Source: Candidatus Sericytochromatia bacterium (GTDB taxonomy: Bacteria; Cyanobacteriota; Sericytochromatia; UBA7694; JACMQJ01). Taken from it: a stretch of 14,184 bases of DNA. Where the stretch lies: positions 1 through 14,184 of the forward strand of contig JACMQJ010000164.1 of the NCBI GenBank assembly GCA_014377055.1. Direction: 5' to 3'. Below are positions 6,683 to 14,184 of the stretch, piece after piece. The notes beneath the pieces were generated by a model, which was not told the DNA's origin, ran no database searches, and saw only the letters and a list, made by a program, of their open reading frames with translations. How positions within the stretch are numbered: position 1 is the first letter of the stretch; each line of letters begins with the position of its first letter. Made by a program: the position numbers and the translations under genes.

Positions 6683-7072
6683 TTAAAATGTAAAAGGATT
6701 ACTATTTTGTGATTTAAGCGATTGAGCGACTTCTGATTGACGAGCTAATGCCTTAACAGTAGTATTATCTATAGCAATAATCTTATCTTGAGTTTTTTCT
6801 ACTGCTTCGCTACGTTTAGGTTCTTTTGATATAGTACCAATTCCTTGGAATTTATCAGAAATTGTTTTATTATCACTATTTCTACTTGCATTTCTACTTT
6901 TCATAGCTCCAGCTAAGTCTTCAACGCTAAGCTCTGTAACCCCTAAGCTAGTTGCACTAGATTTAACAGTGTCAGGATTAAAAACAGAATCTGTAACTCC
7001 TGATGCAGCTGCTCTTCTCTGTTGAGCTAAATCCATTGCGTTACTTATTATTGAGTTAATATCTGTACCCAT
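6683..7072 (-). CDS. Hypothetical protein, 129 residues, polar and probably disordered
   Basis: I do not recognise this protein. It is rich in Ser, Asn, Lys and Ala, has no Cys or Trp, no signal peptide and no membrane segment. An amphipathic stretch near the N-terminus (INSIISNAMDLAQQRRAAA, residues 5-23) and another near the C-terminus (TVKALARQSEVAQSLK) could be short helices around a disordered middle. It ends 17 bp from the convergent kynB-like gene with no convincing terminator between them. Upstream there is a weak GAGAG (7082-7086) at suitable distance and a TATAAT at 7117-7122 on the minus strand, which support real expression. Adaptor, secreted or cell-surface-associated roles are all possible; none is shown. 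Confidence 0.6.
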   Translation of the reverse strand: MGTDINSIISNAMDLAQQRRAAASGVTDSVFNPDTVKSSATSLGVTELSVEDLAGAMKSRNASRNSDNKTISDKFQGIGTISKEPKRSEAVEKTQDKIIAIDNTTVKALARQSEVAQSLKSQNSNPFTF

Positions 7073-7116
7073 TTTTTAATTCTCTCTTTTGCCAATACTA
7101 CAATAAACCTGTTTTT

Positions 7117-7122
7117 ATTATA
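7117..7122 (-). promoter_or_regulatory. Candidate -10 element for the 6683-7072 gene
   Basis: On the minus strand the sequence is an exact TATAAT, placing a transcription start near 7110 and a leader of about 38 bases. No good -35 hexamer is found at 16-18 bp. In this AT-rich DNA such matches arise by chance, so this is a weak call. Confidence 0.3.
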
Positions 7123-7222
7123 AGATATAAGTAGCTTATTGGTGACATAAAGAAAGCTCTTTTAATAGAAAAAAAATGATCCCTTAAAATAATAAATATT
7201 AATTGAAAACTTTAGAGCATTG

Positions 7223-7258
7223 ATATGACTTGCCTTAATCTATTCATAATATGACTTG
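7223..7258. repeat. Pair of 10-bp direct repeats ATATGACTTG
   Basis: Exact copies at 7223-7232 and 7249-7258, 26 bp apart start to start, both followed at a short distance by TTAA. They lie about 150 bp upstream of the minus-strand gene ending at 6683. They could be paired protein-binding sites or chance. Confidence 0.3.
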
Positions 7259-7432
7259 TGCATTAAAGCAAACTCAATACCAGAAAACTGTGGTACTATA
7301 TATTATGTAAACCTAAAGGTTAGGTTAACAAAACATTAAGGTTGATTGCTTTATATATTGAATCCTTAACTAAATTTTTTAGTTATTATAAAGAATATAT
7401 TTTGAAAAGTGGTCTTAAGGAGAGAAAGTAAT

Positions 7433-7474
7433 ATGGATTTATATTTTTTTAACAGAACTATTCAATTATTTTAA
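7433..7474 (+). CDS. Possible 13-codon small ORF with a strong ribosome binding site
   Basis: AAGGAGAG at 7417-7424 precedes an ATG at 7433 that opens a 13-residue reading frame, MDLYFFNRTIQLF, ending in TAA. A strong intrinsic terminator follows 27 bp later (7502-7539) and also works in this direction. A small hairpin (arms AACTAAA/TTTAGTT, 7368-7384) lies upstream. The 468-bp stretch 7073-7540 has no other gene. This could be a small hydrophobic peptide, a short RNA, or the leader left by a lost gene. No clear -35/-10 pair was found, so confidence is low. Confidence 0.25.
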   Translation: MDLYFFNRTIQLF

Positions 7475-7501
7475 TTAATTATTAGTTTTAATAAACATAT
7501 A

Positions 7502-7539
7502 AAAAAGATGGTTTCTGAAATATCAGAGACCATCTTTTT
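7502..7539. terminator. Strong bidirectional intrinsic terminator
   Basis: A 17-bp stem (AAAAAGATGGTTTCTGA pairing with 7523-7539, one G-T wobble) closes on a 4-base loop AATA. Five Ts end the right arm, and the A-run of the left arm gives a T-run on the minus strand. It begins 1 bp beyond the stop of the minus-strand beta-lactamase-like gene, which it should terminate. It also suits any + strand transcript from about 7400. Confidence 0.85.
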
Positions 7540-7540
7540 G

Positions 7541-8305
7541 CTATGAGAGATATTCAAATATTTGTCTTGCTAATTTTCCAATTAATATATCTGTTTTAAT
7601 CTCATCAATGATGTTTTCAGTAAAAATATTAATTATATAAGTATTATTTTCATGAAAGATAATTGATGCGTCATTTCGTACTCCATCTAGTTCTCCTGGT
7701 TTATTAGCTATTTTAAATGAATTATCGAATCCAGATGGTATTTTTTCCAAATCTTTTTGTTCAAATAATATTTTAAAAATATCATTAATAAAACGTATCT
7801 CATCCTTATTCTTTAGTAAAAATCTAAATAATATAGCTATATCTTCTGGGCTGGTTTCATTGTCTATACCTATTTTTCTTGATTCAAAATCATACATTTT
7901 TCTTTTTAAAAATGTTTTGTTCATACCAATACTTTTAATAAACTCATTAATTGTATTTATACCAATAAAATCTATTAAAATATTTGTTGCTGTATTATCA
8001 CTAACAGTTATCATAAAATAAGCTAGTTGATATAACGAAAAGCTATTTTGTACCAAATTATCTTCAAATAATGGTGAATCTCCAACAATATCTTTTTTTT
8101 GAAATGATAGTTGGCAGTCTAGGCTAATATTATCTAACTCACATTTTTTGTACAAGCAATAAAGTATAGGCAATTTGATAACACTAGCTGATGGAAATAA
8201 GATACTATTATGGTATAAATATTTTTTTTCTGTATCTAATCTCTGTGCATATATCCCTACTTTTCCCTCGATTTTATCTATAAGATTAACTATTTGATCC
8301 ATCAT
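7541..8305 (-). CDS. Class A beta-lactamase-like serine hydrolase without signal peptide
   Basis: Serine hydrolase of the penicillin-recognising fold. Motifs in the right order: SxxK as S41-V-I-K44 inside SASVIKLP, SDN at 102-104 in TVSDNTATN, and KPG at 202-204 where class A enzymes have KTG or KSG. The omega-loop region reads KRKMYDFES; a residue equivalent to the class A general base Glu166 is not evident, with Met137/Tyr138 near that place. Two adjacent ATGs start the gene (8305 and 8302), after AAAGGT at 8312-8317. The N-terminus MMDQIVNLIDKIEGK is not a signal peptide, unusual for a cell-wall-acting enzyme. Likely a beta-lactamase-related peptidase or esterase of unknown substrate rather than a resistance enzyme. 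Single gene ending in a strong terminator and divergent from the glycosyltransferase. Confidence 0.8.
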   Translation of the reverse strand: MMDQIVNLIDKIEGKVGIYAQRLDTEKKYLYHNSILFPSASVIKLPILYCLYKKCELDNISLDCQLSFQKKDIVGDSPLFEDNLVQNSFSLYQLAYFMITVSDNTATNILIDFIGINTINEFIKSIGMNKTFLKRKMYDFESRKIGIDNETSPEDIAILFRFLLKNKDEIRFINDIFKILFEQKDLEKIPSGFDNSFKIANKPGELDGVRNDASIIFHENNTYIINIFTENIIDEIKTDILIGKLARQIFEYLS

Positions 8306-8420
8306 TTTTTTACCTTTAAATAATTTTAAGTTTTAAATAAAATTTACCTATATGCAATAAGGCTAAGATAAGATAGTATAATAAAAAATGTTAAAAAAAG
8401 ACATTACTAGGAAGAAATAT

Positions 8421-8444
8421 ATAAATAAAAAAATTTTTATTTAT
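8421..8444. repeat. 24-bp A/T-only inverted repeat in the divergent intergenic region
   Basis: Arms ATAAATAAAAA and TTTTTATTTAT around a central AA. It lies about 50 bp before the glycosyltransferase ATG, between two divergent genes. It could be a weak terminator-like hairpin or a curved, easily melted promoter element. A TATAAT at 8377-8382 is nearby but has no proper -35. Confidence 0.4.
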
Positions 8445-8495
8445 GTAGTAATTAAAACTTAATTTGTTCAAGAGTATTTTAATGAGGAGATTTAT

Positions 8496-10532
8496 ATGGC
8501 TGTCAAACCCAAAAGAGACCTAAAGAAATTACTAAAAATTGCAGAAAAAAGAACCATTCCTAAACTAAATTCTGATCAAAAATTTAGTCTATGTATGATC
8601 GTCAAAAATGAAAGTAAAAATATTGCTCGATGCCTTGAAAGTGTTGAAGGTGTTGTAGACGAAATTATAGTTGTTGACACAGGATCAACTGATGATACTG
8701 TCGAAATTGCAAAAAAATATGGTGCAAAAGTATTTTTTTATGAGTGGAGTAATGACTTTGCTGTAGCTAGAAATGAAGCTATCAAAAATGCTACAGGAGA
8801 TTGGATATTAATTCTTGATGCTGATGAGGAGCTTAGTCCTGAATCAAGAGAAATAATTAGAGCATTTTTGGTAAAAATGGATGGTGATGCCACTTATCAG
8901 ATAAGAATAAAAAATATGAACACTTATGGTAATGTTATGTATCAAAATTATATGACACGAATGTTTAAAAACACCAATACAACTATGTTTGTTGGAAGAA
9001 TTCATGAAACACTTATATCACGTTCCCAAGCAATAAATATATCTGGTGAAGATGTCTTTATTATTCATCATGGATATAAAGATCATGAAAAAAGTGCAGA
9101 AAAAATAACAACTAGAAATATTCCACTATTGGAAGAAATTCTCAAAAAAGATGATATTAATAATTCCTATAAGAGTTTTGTCAATTTTTATATTGGAGCA
9201 TCACAGCTTGAGATAGGAAATTTAGAAGATTCGTTAAAATCATTGAGACTTGCTATTGACCAATCAAAAGAAGTTGGTAATGCTAATCTAAATTTTATTG
9301 CTTTTTCATATATTAGGCTTATGTCTATCTATATTTCACTCAAAAAGCTTGAGGAACTTGAAGATATTGTCAAAGAAGCGGAAAAAGAATGTCCAAGATT
9401 ATTATCACATTATGAGTTTTGGTATTATAAAGCTAGTATAGGTTTAATGAAAGGTGATAATGTTGATGCCCTCAAAAATCTAAAAAAATGCGTTGATAGT
9501 TATAATGATAAATCTAATTATGACTTTAATGACCTTAGCAATGATGCAATATATTACTTTGCTCTTTTGAGTATTTGTAATACATATATGAGGATGTCAG
9601 ACAAGGAAAATACATTAAAATGGCTAGATAGACTAAGAAAAGAAGTAATAGGTAATTTTGATTATCCTTCATATAAGCAAAGTATCTACACTTTGTATGC
9701 CCAACTAGGTGAAATTGAAACAGCTATTGGAATAGCAGAAGATTTAATAGATCTTATTGATAATGAAGCTAAAAATAACTTATTTACAGATTTGACTAAT
9801 ATGTATATGTTAAATAATCAATTTGCAAAAGCTGTAAATTTGCAAGCTAAGTTTCATGATCCCGAAAAAGTCAAAGAAAGTTGGTATATAGTAGCTGCTA
9901 ACCTTGAAGATGGAAAATTATTTCCTACTGCTGAAGAAGTATATTCAGAGATCATTAAAGTATTACCTGATGAATCACGAGCATATGTAGGAAGGTCAGT
10001 TGCAAGATTAGTACAAAACAAGGCAAATGATGCGATTAATGATTTAGTTTTGGCTAAAAGTAATGCCAAAGATCAAGAACAAAAGCAAACGGTTGGAAAA
10101 TTGTATATAAAAATTGGTCGCTTGGTTGAAGCAAGACAATGTTTTGAAGACATACTTATTGATTCACCTGAAAATTATCAAGCTAACTTATACATCGCAA
10201 GTATTGATCAATCAGAAGGTAAAATTAGTGATGCTCAAAGTGTATTAGAAAGATTAATTGATTTATTTCCAAATAATATAGATGCTTATATTCAGCTTGG
10301 AAATATATTACTCAGTAATAAAAATGCTGATAAATCAATTGAAGTTTTTGAAAAAGCCAAAAATATACAACCTGATAATGCTTATCTACTATATGCTTTA
10401 GCACTTGCTCATCTTGAAAAAAATAATAAAGAAGATGCTCTAAGTTATTTGGAAAAAGCAATCAAAATAGAACCTGATAATGAAGGATTACTTAATTTGT
10501 ATGATGTTATTTGTAAAAATAGCATAGAGTAA
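8496..10532 (+). CDS. Family 2 glycosyltransferase with C-terminal TPR domain
   Basis: Cytoplasmic sugar transferase joined to a protein-binding repeat domain. The N-terminal GT-A domain (about 30-260) has FSLCMIVKNESKNIARCLES, the nucleotide-binding EIIVVDTGSTDDT (56-68), FAVARNEAI (88-96) and the DAD metal motif at 108-110. No membrane segments are visible. The middle is helical with degenerate repeats. The end contains three uninterrupted 34-residue TPR units at 561-594, 595-628 and 629-662, each ending in PNN or PDN. The layout matches TPR glycosyltransferases related to SunS, which glycosylate peptides or cell-surface material; acceptor and sugar are not predictable. GAGGAG at 8484-8489 is a strong ribosome binding site 6 bp before the ATG. 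It is flanked by divergent and convergent genes, hence its own transcription unit. Confidence 0.9.
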   Translation: MAVKPKRDLKKLLKIAEKRTIPKLNSDQKFSLCMIVKNESKNIARCLESVEGVVDEIIVVDTGSTDDTVEIAKKYGAKVFFYEWSNDFAVARNEAIKNATGDWILILDADEELSPESREIIRAFLVKMDGDATYQIRIKNMNTYGNVMYQNYMTRMFKNTNTTMFVGRIHETLISRSQAINISGEDVFIIHHGYKDHEKSAEKITTRNIPLLEEILKKDDINNSYKSFVNFYIGASQLEIGNLEDSLKSLRLAIDQSKEVGNANLNFIAFSYIRLMSIYISLKKLEELEDIVKEAEKECPRLLSHYEFWYYKASIGLMKGDNVDALKNLKKCVDSYNDKSNYDFNDLSNDAIYYFALLSICNTYMRMSDKENTLKWLDRLRKEVIGNFDYPSYKQSIYTLYAQLGEIETAIGIAEDLIDLIDNEAKNNLFTDLTNMYMLNNQFAKAVNLQAKFHDPEKVKESWYIVAANLEDGKLFPTAEEVYSEIIKVLPDESRAYVGRSVARLVQNKANDAINDLVLAKSNAKDQEQKQTVGKLYIKIGRLVEARQCFEDILIDSPENYQANLYIASIDQSEGKISDAQSVLERLIDLFPNNIDAYIQLGNILLSNKNADKSIEVFEKAKNIQPDNAYLLYALALAHLEKNNKEDALSYLEKAIKIEPDNEGLLNLYDVICKNSIE

Positions 10533-10537
10533 AATAT

Positions 10538-10588
10538 CAATAGATAGATCCATTAAATTTAAAAAGTTGAAATTAGATCTATCTATTG
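10538..10588. terminator. Long-loop inverted repeat after the glycosyltransferase gene
   Basis: Perfect 13-bp arms, CAATAGATAGATC and GATCTATCTATTG, around a 25-base AT-rich loop, starting 5 bp after the stop. It can fold in the mRNA 3' end and may mark termination or protect the transcript, but no T-run follows. Confidence is for the structure more than the role. Confidence 0.4.
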
Positions 10589-10621
10589 TATGGATATATA
10601 CAAATTAAAAAACGTATATTA

Positions 10622-10661
10622 TTAAATTATTTGATTATTTCAAAAGAATCAAATAATTTAA
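10622..10661. terminator. 15-bp inverted repeat overlapping the stop codon of the secreted-protein gene
   Basis: Perfect arms, TTAAATTATTTGATT (10622-10636) and its complement (10647-10661), close on a 10-base loop. The TAA stop of the minus-strand gene (10658-10660) is inside the right arm. Downstream on the minus strand comes an AT-rich tract with a run of six Ts further on. Probably a terminator for that gene in a convergent intergenic region. Confidence 0.5.
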
Positions 10662-11722
10662 GGCTCAATTATTAACCCTGTAGTTGAATATATTTTACCT
10701 ATTTTTACTAGCCTATTATTTTTTAATAAATTATCCATCAAGTCTTCACTAATTTTTTTTGTAGCAATTTGGGTTTTATCATATTCTTTACTCCTAATAG
10801 GAGATTTTAATCTTAAGCCAATATTCTCTCTATATCTATTTTCTAAATGAACTAAGCTTTCATAAAATAATTCGGGATCATAGTAATAAAAATCTTGGTA
10901 TTCTTCATTATCATTAGCCCAACTAATATTTTTGAATAAAAAATCAGACATTGGTATTATTTTTTCATCCTGCTTATTTTTTGCCAAAACCATTGGTCTT
11001 GTTTTTATTAGAGGCTCTAAACGTTTACCCATATATTTTTTTGGTAATTTTATATGTCTTACCCAAGCTTTTGATAGATTAATACCTAAATTTGCCTTAG
11101 AAATAGCAGCATTGGCAAAGCTTGTACAACCCGCTCCTTCAAACTTCAAAGGCTCTACAGGAAAACCGTAATTAATAGCAGCACCACTTTTATCATAATC
11201 ATCAACAAATTTGCTCATCTCTGAGCAATTATGATAATCTGTTTTTATTGCTAACCAAGACATATTATTATTACTATCAGCTTTCTTAATTTTTTCATCA
11301 ACTTCTTGCTGAGATTCTAAATGACCATCTGTAAAAACAGTATCAAGTATACTTAAACCCCATCCACCTTTTATTAGTTGTAAACCTTCGTTTCCTTCTT
11401 GTCCCGTTTGACCTGTAGCACCACTCTTGATATTACCTTTTTGGTCATTACAATACCAAGCAATTTGAGCATGACCTATCGAGCTAGCATCACCCTTAAA
11501 CTTTCTAGCAATTTGACTTTTTAGAGTAGTTTTTGCTAAATCACTTGGGTTTGACCAGTCAATAAATGTAGCTGAACGATAGACAAACAAAAAAATATAA
11601 TTGCTTTGATTATCTTTTTCTATAATTTTTTTGTAATCATTTTGAATTGTAGAAGCATTTACACTTATGGTAGATGTAACAAAAGTAAATAATGCCAGAA
11701 AGGATTGCTTTATTTTTTTCAT
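10658..11722 (-). CDS. Secreted protein of unknown function, possible permuted papain-like fold
   Basis: Exported protein: the N-terminus MKKIKQSFLALFTFVTSTISVNA is a clear Sec signal peptide with likely cleavage after VNA. I chose ATG 11722; a GTG two codons upstream (11728) is in frame but neither has a good ribosome binding site. Numbering from the GTG, SIGHAQIAWYC holds His86 and Cys93, and GAGCTSFANAAISKANL holds Cys201. A His-then-Cys order with a helix after the Cys recalls permuted NlpC/P60 or LRAT-like cysteine hydrolases, but I cannot confirm it by eye. Cys93 and Cys168 could form a disulfide. Residues 100-125 are rich in Gly and Gln. The C-terminal 130 residues are charged and unrecognised. 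An extended -10 promoter lies at 11771-11779. Function unassigned. Confidence 0.75.
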   Translation of the reverse strand: MKKIKQSFLALFTFVTSTISVNASTIQNDYKKIIEKDNQSNYIFLFVYRSATFIDWSNPSDLAKTTLKSQIARKFKGDASSIGHAQIAWYCNDQKGNIKSGATGQTGQEGNEGLQLIKGGWGLSILDTVFTDGHLESQQEVDEKIKKADSNNNMSWLAIKTDYHNCSEMSKFVDDYDKSGAAINYGFPVEPLKFEGAGCTSFANAAISKANLGINLSKAWVRHIKLPKKYMGKRLEPLIKTRPMVLAKNKQDEKIIPMSDFLFKNISWANDNEEYQDFYYYDPELFYESLVHLENRYRENIGLRLKSPIRSKEYDKTQIATKKISEDLMDNLLKNNRLVKIGKIYSTTGLIIEP

Positions 11723-11770
11723 ATTCACTTATTATTTTCATTAAAAAGTTAGATTTATTGTTTGCTTAAT

Positions 11771-11779
11771 ATTATATCA
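11771..11779 (-). promoter_or_regulatory. Extended -10 promoter for the secreted-protein gene
   Basis: On the minus strand the sequence reads TGATATAAT, an exact TGn extended -10 with consensus TATAAT. It predicts a start near 11764 and a leader of about 40 bases. No recognisable -35 is needed for this promoter type, and none is seen. Confidence 0.45.
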
Positions 11780-11828
11780 TTTTTAAAATTTTATAGATTA
11801 TCACAAATAAAATAAACTTATAATTTAA

Positions 11829-11969
11829 TTTGAAAAAACAATACATGAAAAAATTAAAGAAGAACAGGATAAGCTACTTTTTGATGAATTTTCTCTTGTT
11901 GGTCAAGATCAAGAAGTTTCTAAGATTGAATATTCTTTAGTGGCTCAAAAAGAAGTGATTTATAACTAA
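11829..11969 (+). pseudogene. Start-less 46-codon open frame, possible gene remnant
   Basis: Between stops at 11826-11828 and 11967-11969 the + strand frame reads like real protein: charged, with Glu/Lys-rich helix character (FEKTIHEKIKEEQDKLLFDE, then FSLVGQDQEVSKIEYSLVAQ). It has no ATG, GTG or TTG early enough and no ribosome binding site. The one ATG nearby (11845) opens a different, Lys/Leu-rich 31-codon frame that looks less protein-like. The rest of 11729-12059 holds the promoter above and nothing else I can name. Most likely the tail of a decayed gene, or chance. Confidence 0.3.
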
Positions 11970-11976
11970 AAATCAC
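11955..11976 (-). terminator. Candidate terminator downstream of the GAF/PP2C gene
   Basis: Arms GTGATTT and AAATCAC close on an 8-base loop. Reading the minus strand, the stem is followed by TTCTTTTT, as in an intrinsic terminator, about 85 bp beyond the stop of the phosphatase gene. The stem is short, so this is tentative. Confidence 0.35.
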
Positions 11977-12059
11977 AAACCAACAATCGATAAATCTTTA
12001 AATAAAACCTTAAATATAAACAATTAGTTGTAACCACTTATTCAAATCAAACCCATTAA

Positions 12060-14184
12060 TTAAGCTATCTGAAATTGGCTAGGTTTATCACTTTCAGGTG
12101 GCTTCATTTTGACAACAACAATGGTCATATCATCATCAGCTTCTTCTAATCCTGCAATCCAACTATTATAATCATCTATTATTGCTTCTTTTAGATCTTT
12201 AGCTGATAAAAAACTATTTATTTTAATAAATTCTTCAAATCGATCATAACCATATTCTTCACCATCAATATTTCTTGACTCTACTATACCATCAGTAAAA
12301 TATACCAAAACATCTTTTGGAGCAAGTTGCACTTTTGTTTCTCTAAACTTAGTACTTTCTTTAACTCCAAGTTGATAACCAGGTATTACTTTTATTGGTT
12401 CTAAGTCTCTATTTTCGTGTTTATAATAATAAGGTAGAGGATGACCAGCAGATGATATTGTTAATGTATTATCATTTAAGTCAAAAACACTGTATAAAAA
12501 TCCCATTCTTAATCTTCTCTCAGTTTTACCACCTAGTATCATACTATTCAAAGCTGTCATAACTGGTATAACATTGGGATCAACTTTACATTGAACAAAC
12601 ATACAGCTTTTTGCCATGGCCATTAATAAACCTGCTGAAACTCCGTGGCCTGTCACATCTCCAAAAGCTATCGAAAATCTATTGTCTTCAAGATGAATAT
12701 AATCATAATAATCTCCACCAACTTCGGTTGCAGACACTGAATAACCAGATATTTCCATATTTTCAAATTCAGGATCACCTGATGGTAACATTGACTTTTG
12801 GATGTTTCGAGCAATATCAAGTTCTTGTTTAATCTGATTTTGTTTAATTTGTAATTCTAATAAATTAAGGTTTTCGGTCGCTAGAGCAGTCTGTCCGACA
12901 ATATCTTCAAGTAAAGATAAATCTCTTGGTGTAAAAGATTTTACCAGAGTTTTACTACTGACATAAATTATTCCCAAAACCTTTTTATTATTAACCAGAG
13001 GTACACACATAACACTTCTTATATCAAGTGCCATAATGCTTGCCTGAGTACTGACAGCTTTGTCATCCATAGTATCTACTACAGAAATAGATTTACCTGT
13101 TTCCATAACTTTTTTGATAATACTTGAGCTAACTTTGACATCAATCTCTCTCATACCATCACGATCAAGACTTGCTTCACATTTAAGTTCTTCACCAGTT
13201 AAGACATAACCAATTTCTGCGCCTGTTATTCTAATAGCAAAACTTAGTACTTTATATAATAGTTCATCTCTAGTAAAAGCATTAGCAATAGTACGTGAGA
13301 GCTCATTGAGCATTTCTAGTTTTTCGTTTTTTTCATGAGCTTGTTGATGTAATCTAGCATTAACGATAGCAATACTAGCAAAAGTAGAGACAGATTCAAC
13401 CAAATTAAGATCATCTTCTGTAAATGTCTTTATAACTGATTGTCTATCTACATAAATTAATCCAATAACTTTGTCTTGATTTTTTAGAGGGACACAAATT
13501 ACAGTCCTCAAGTCAAGAGCCATAACACTTTTTTGTGTTGCAAATCTATTATCAGCTTGTGCGTCTGAGACCCATAATGCTTTACCTGTTTTTAAAACTT
13601 CTTCTGTAAATGTTTTACTAAAATTAAGTACCCTATTTTCACCAACTGATCCCTCTTTAGTTTTGACTATTTGTGAGTAAAGCTCACCTTTTTCATTAAG
13701 TAAGATTAAAAAAGCTCTGTCTGCTTCACTAACATCAATTATTCGATCAATAACATTGCTAAGAACTTTATTTAAATCCAGAGTACTAAGAAGCATTTGA
13801 CCAAAATTATTAATTGTTTCAACACGTCTTATTTTTTCTAATAAAATTTTATTTTCTTGTTGGCTTTCTTCAGAAACCTTTTCATTAATTTGATTTTTAC
13901 TACCAACAATACCCAGTGATGAAAGTAAATCCATCAACTTATAGCCAATTTCTGCAGCTTGTTCAACAGGAGCATTATTAGATACAGAAATACTTACTTT
14001 TTCCTGTTCATAAACGTCTTCTCTGGAAACCTGTGTTTTAGGGATATTCTTAGTAATTAATGAAGGTTTGGGAACAGAATTTAATCTAGGAATAATTTTA
14101 TTTGCTTGATATTCATTATTTATTTCTCTAAATTTGGCAATAGCTTTTTGCCATGTAGTACGAGCCAAATCAAACTTTTTTCTT
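12060..14184 (-). CDS. GAF-GAF-PP2C (RsbU/SpoIIE-type) serine/threonine phosphatase, 5' end beyond window
   Basis: Signal-sensing protein phosphatase. Residue numbers count from a TTG codon at 14168, but the frame is open to the window edge (reading RKKFDLARTTW), so the true start lies outside. Order: polar N-terminus (1-105), GAF1 (about 118-277), GAF2 (about 283-435), a short coiled linker (437-458) and a PP2C domain (about 459-687). The two GAFs share VMALDLRTVICVPL and IMALDIRSVMCVPL, suggesting duplication. PP2C metal-site motifs are intact: VGGDYYDY (Asp486), FGDVTGHG (Asp504), YFTDGIVES (Asp626) and EADDDMTIVVV (Asp679/680). Such proteins usually dephosphorylate an anti-sigma-factor antagonist in partner-switching stress or motility control. 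No antagonist or anti-sigma kinase gene is in the window, so the target is unknown. No membrane segment is visible. Confidence 0.93.
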   Translation of the reverse strand, partial: RKKFDLARTTWQKAIAKFREINNEYQANKIIPRLNSVPKPSLITKNIPKTQVSREDVYEQEKVSISVSNNAPVEQAAEIGYKLMDLLSSLGIVGSKNQINEKVSEESQQENKILLEKIRRVETINNFGQMLLSTLDLNKVLSNVIDRIIDVSEADRAFLILLNEKGELYSQIVKTKEGSVGENRVLNFSKTFTEEVLKTGKALWVSDAQADNRFATQKSVMALDLRTVICVPLKNQDKVIGLIYVDRQSVIKTFTEDDLNLVESVSTFASIAIVNARLHQQAHEKNEKLEMLNELSRTIANAFTRDELLYKVLSFAIRITGAEIGYVLTGEELKCEASLDRDGMREIDVKVSSSIIKKVMETGKSISVVDTMDDKAVSTQASIMALDIRSVMCVPLVNNKKVLGIIYVSSKTLVKSFTPRDLSLLEDIVGQTALATENLNLLELQIKQNQIKQELDIARNIQKSMLPSGDPEFENMEISGYSVSATEVGGDYYDYIHLEDNRFSIAFGDVTGHGVSAGLLMAMAKSCMFVQCKVDPNVIPVMTALNSMILGGKTERRLRMGFLYSVFDLNDNTLTISSAGHPLPYYYKHENRDLEPIKVIPGYQLGVKESTKFRETKVQLAPKDVLVYFTDGIVESRNIDGEEYGYDRFEEFIKINSFLSAKDLKEAIIDDYNSWIAGLEEADDDMTIVVVKMKPPESDKPSQFQIA

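Noticed and set aside
14166..14168. TTG as the true start of the GAF/PP2C gene
   Set aside because: The frame continues without a stop to the window edge and no ribosome binding site precedes the TTG, so the gene is treated as partial.

Overview
The window is AT-rich (roughly 30% GC by eye) and densely coding, with standard TAA/TAG stops and AGG-type ribosome binding sites. An MlaE-type lipid-transport permease points to an outer membrane. The mix of MlaE, NuoF, TPR-glycosyltransferase and GAF/PP2C genes would suit a low-GC diderm lineage, for example a non-photosynthetic cyanobacterial relative (Melainabacteria/Vampirovibrionia). That placement is a weak inference; no rRNA, tRNA, transposase or phage gene is visible.

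Layout. 5-781 (+): MlaE permease. 930-2216 (+): NuoF, standing alone. 2217-2461: a composite inverted-repeat element. 2462-3604 (+): cystathionine gamma-synthase/lyase. 3605-3823: two further palindromic repeats. 3824-6665 (+): a three-gene aminophenol-type ring-cleavage operon. 6683-7072 (-): unknown small protein. 7073-7540: gene-free, with a strong terminator and a possible 13-codon ORF. 7541-8305 (-): class A beta-lactamase-like serine hydrolase. 8496-10532 (+): family 2 glycosyltransferase with TPRs. 10658-11722 (-): secreted protein with possible permuted papain-like residues. 11829-11969 (+): start-less reading frame, perhaps a gene remnant. 12060-14184 (-): GAF-GAF-PP2C phosphatase, cut by the window edge.

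The most interesting region is 3824-6665. Gene one resembles the catalytic (beta) subunit of 2-aminophenol 1,6-dioxygenase (AmnB type). Gene two joins the matching alpha subunit (AmnA type) to a Rid-family domain of the 2-aminomuconate deaminase (AmnD/NbaF) type. Gene three is a KynB-like cyclase/arylformamidase. Together they suggest ring opening of an o-aminophenol, perhaps one derived from kynurenine, followed by deamination. The dehydrogenase expected between ring cleavage and deamination is absent here.

The amnB-like gene carries an in-frame TAA one codon after the presumed third iron ligand. The reading frame then continues, clearly protein-like, for 44 more codons and ends in a TAATG overlap with the next gene. 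This is either a very recent nonsense mutation, a sequencing error, or a stop that is read through.
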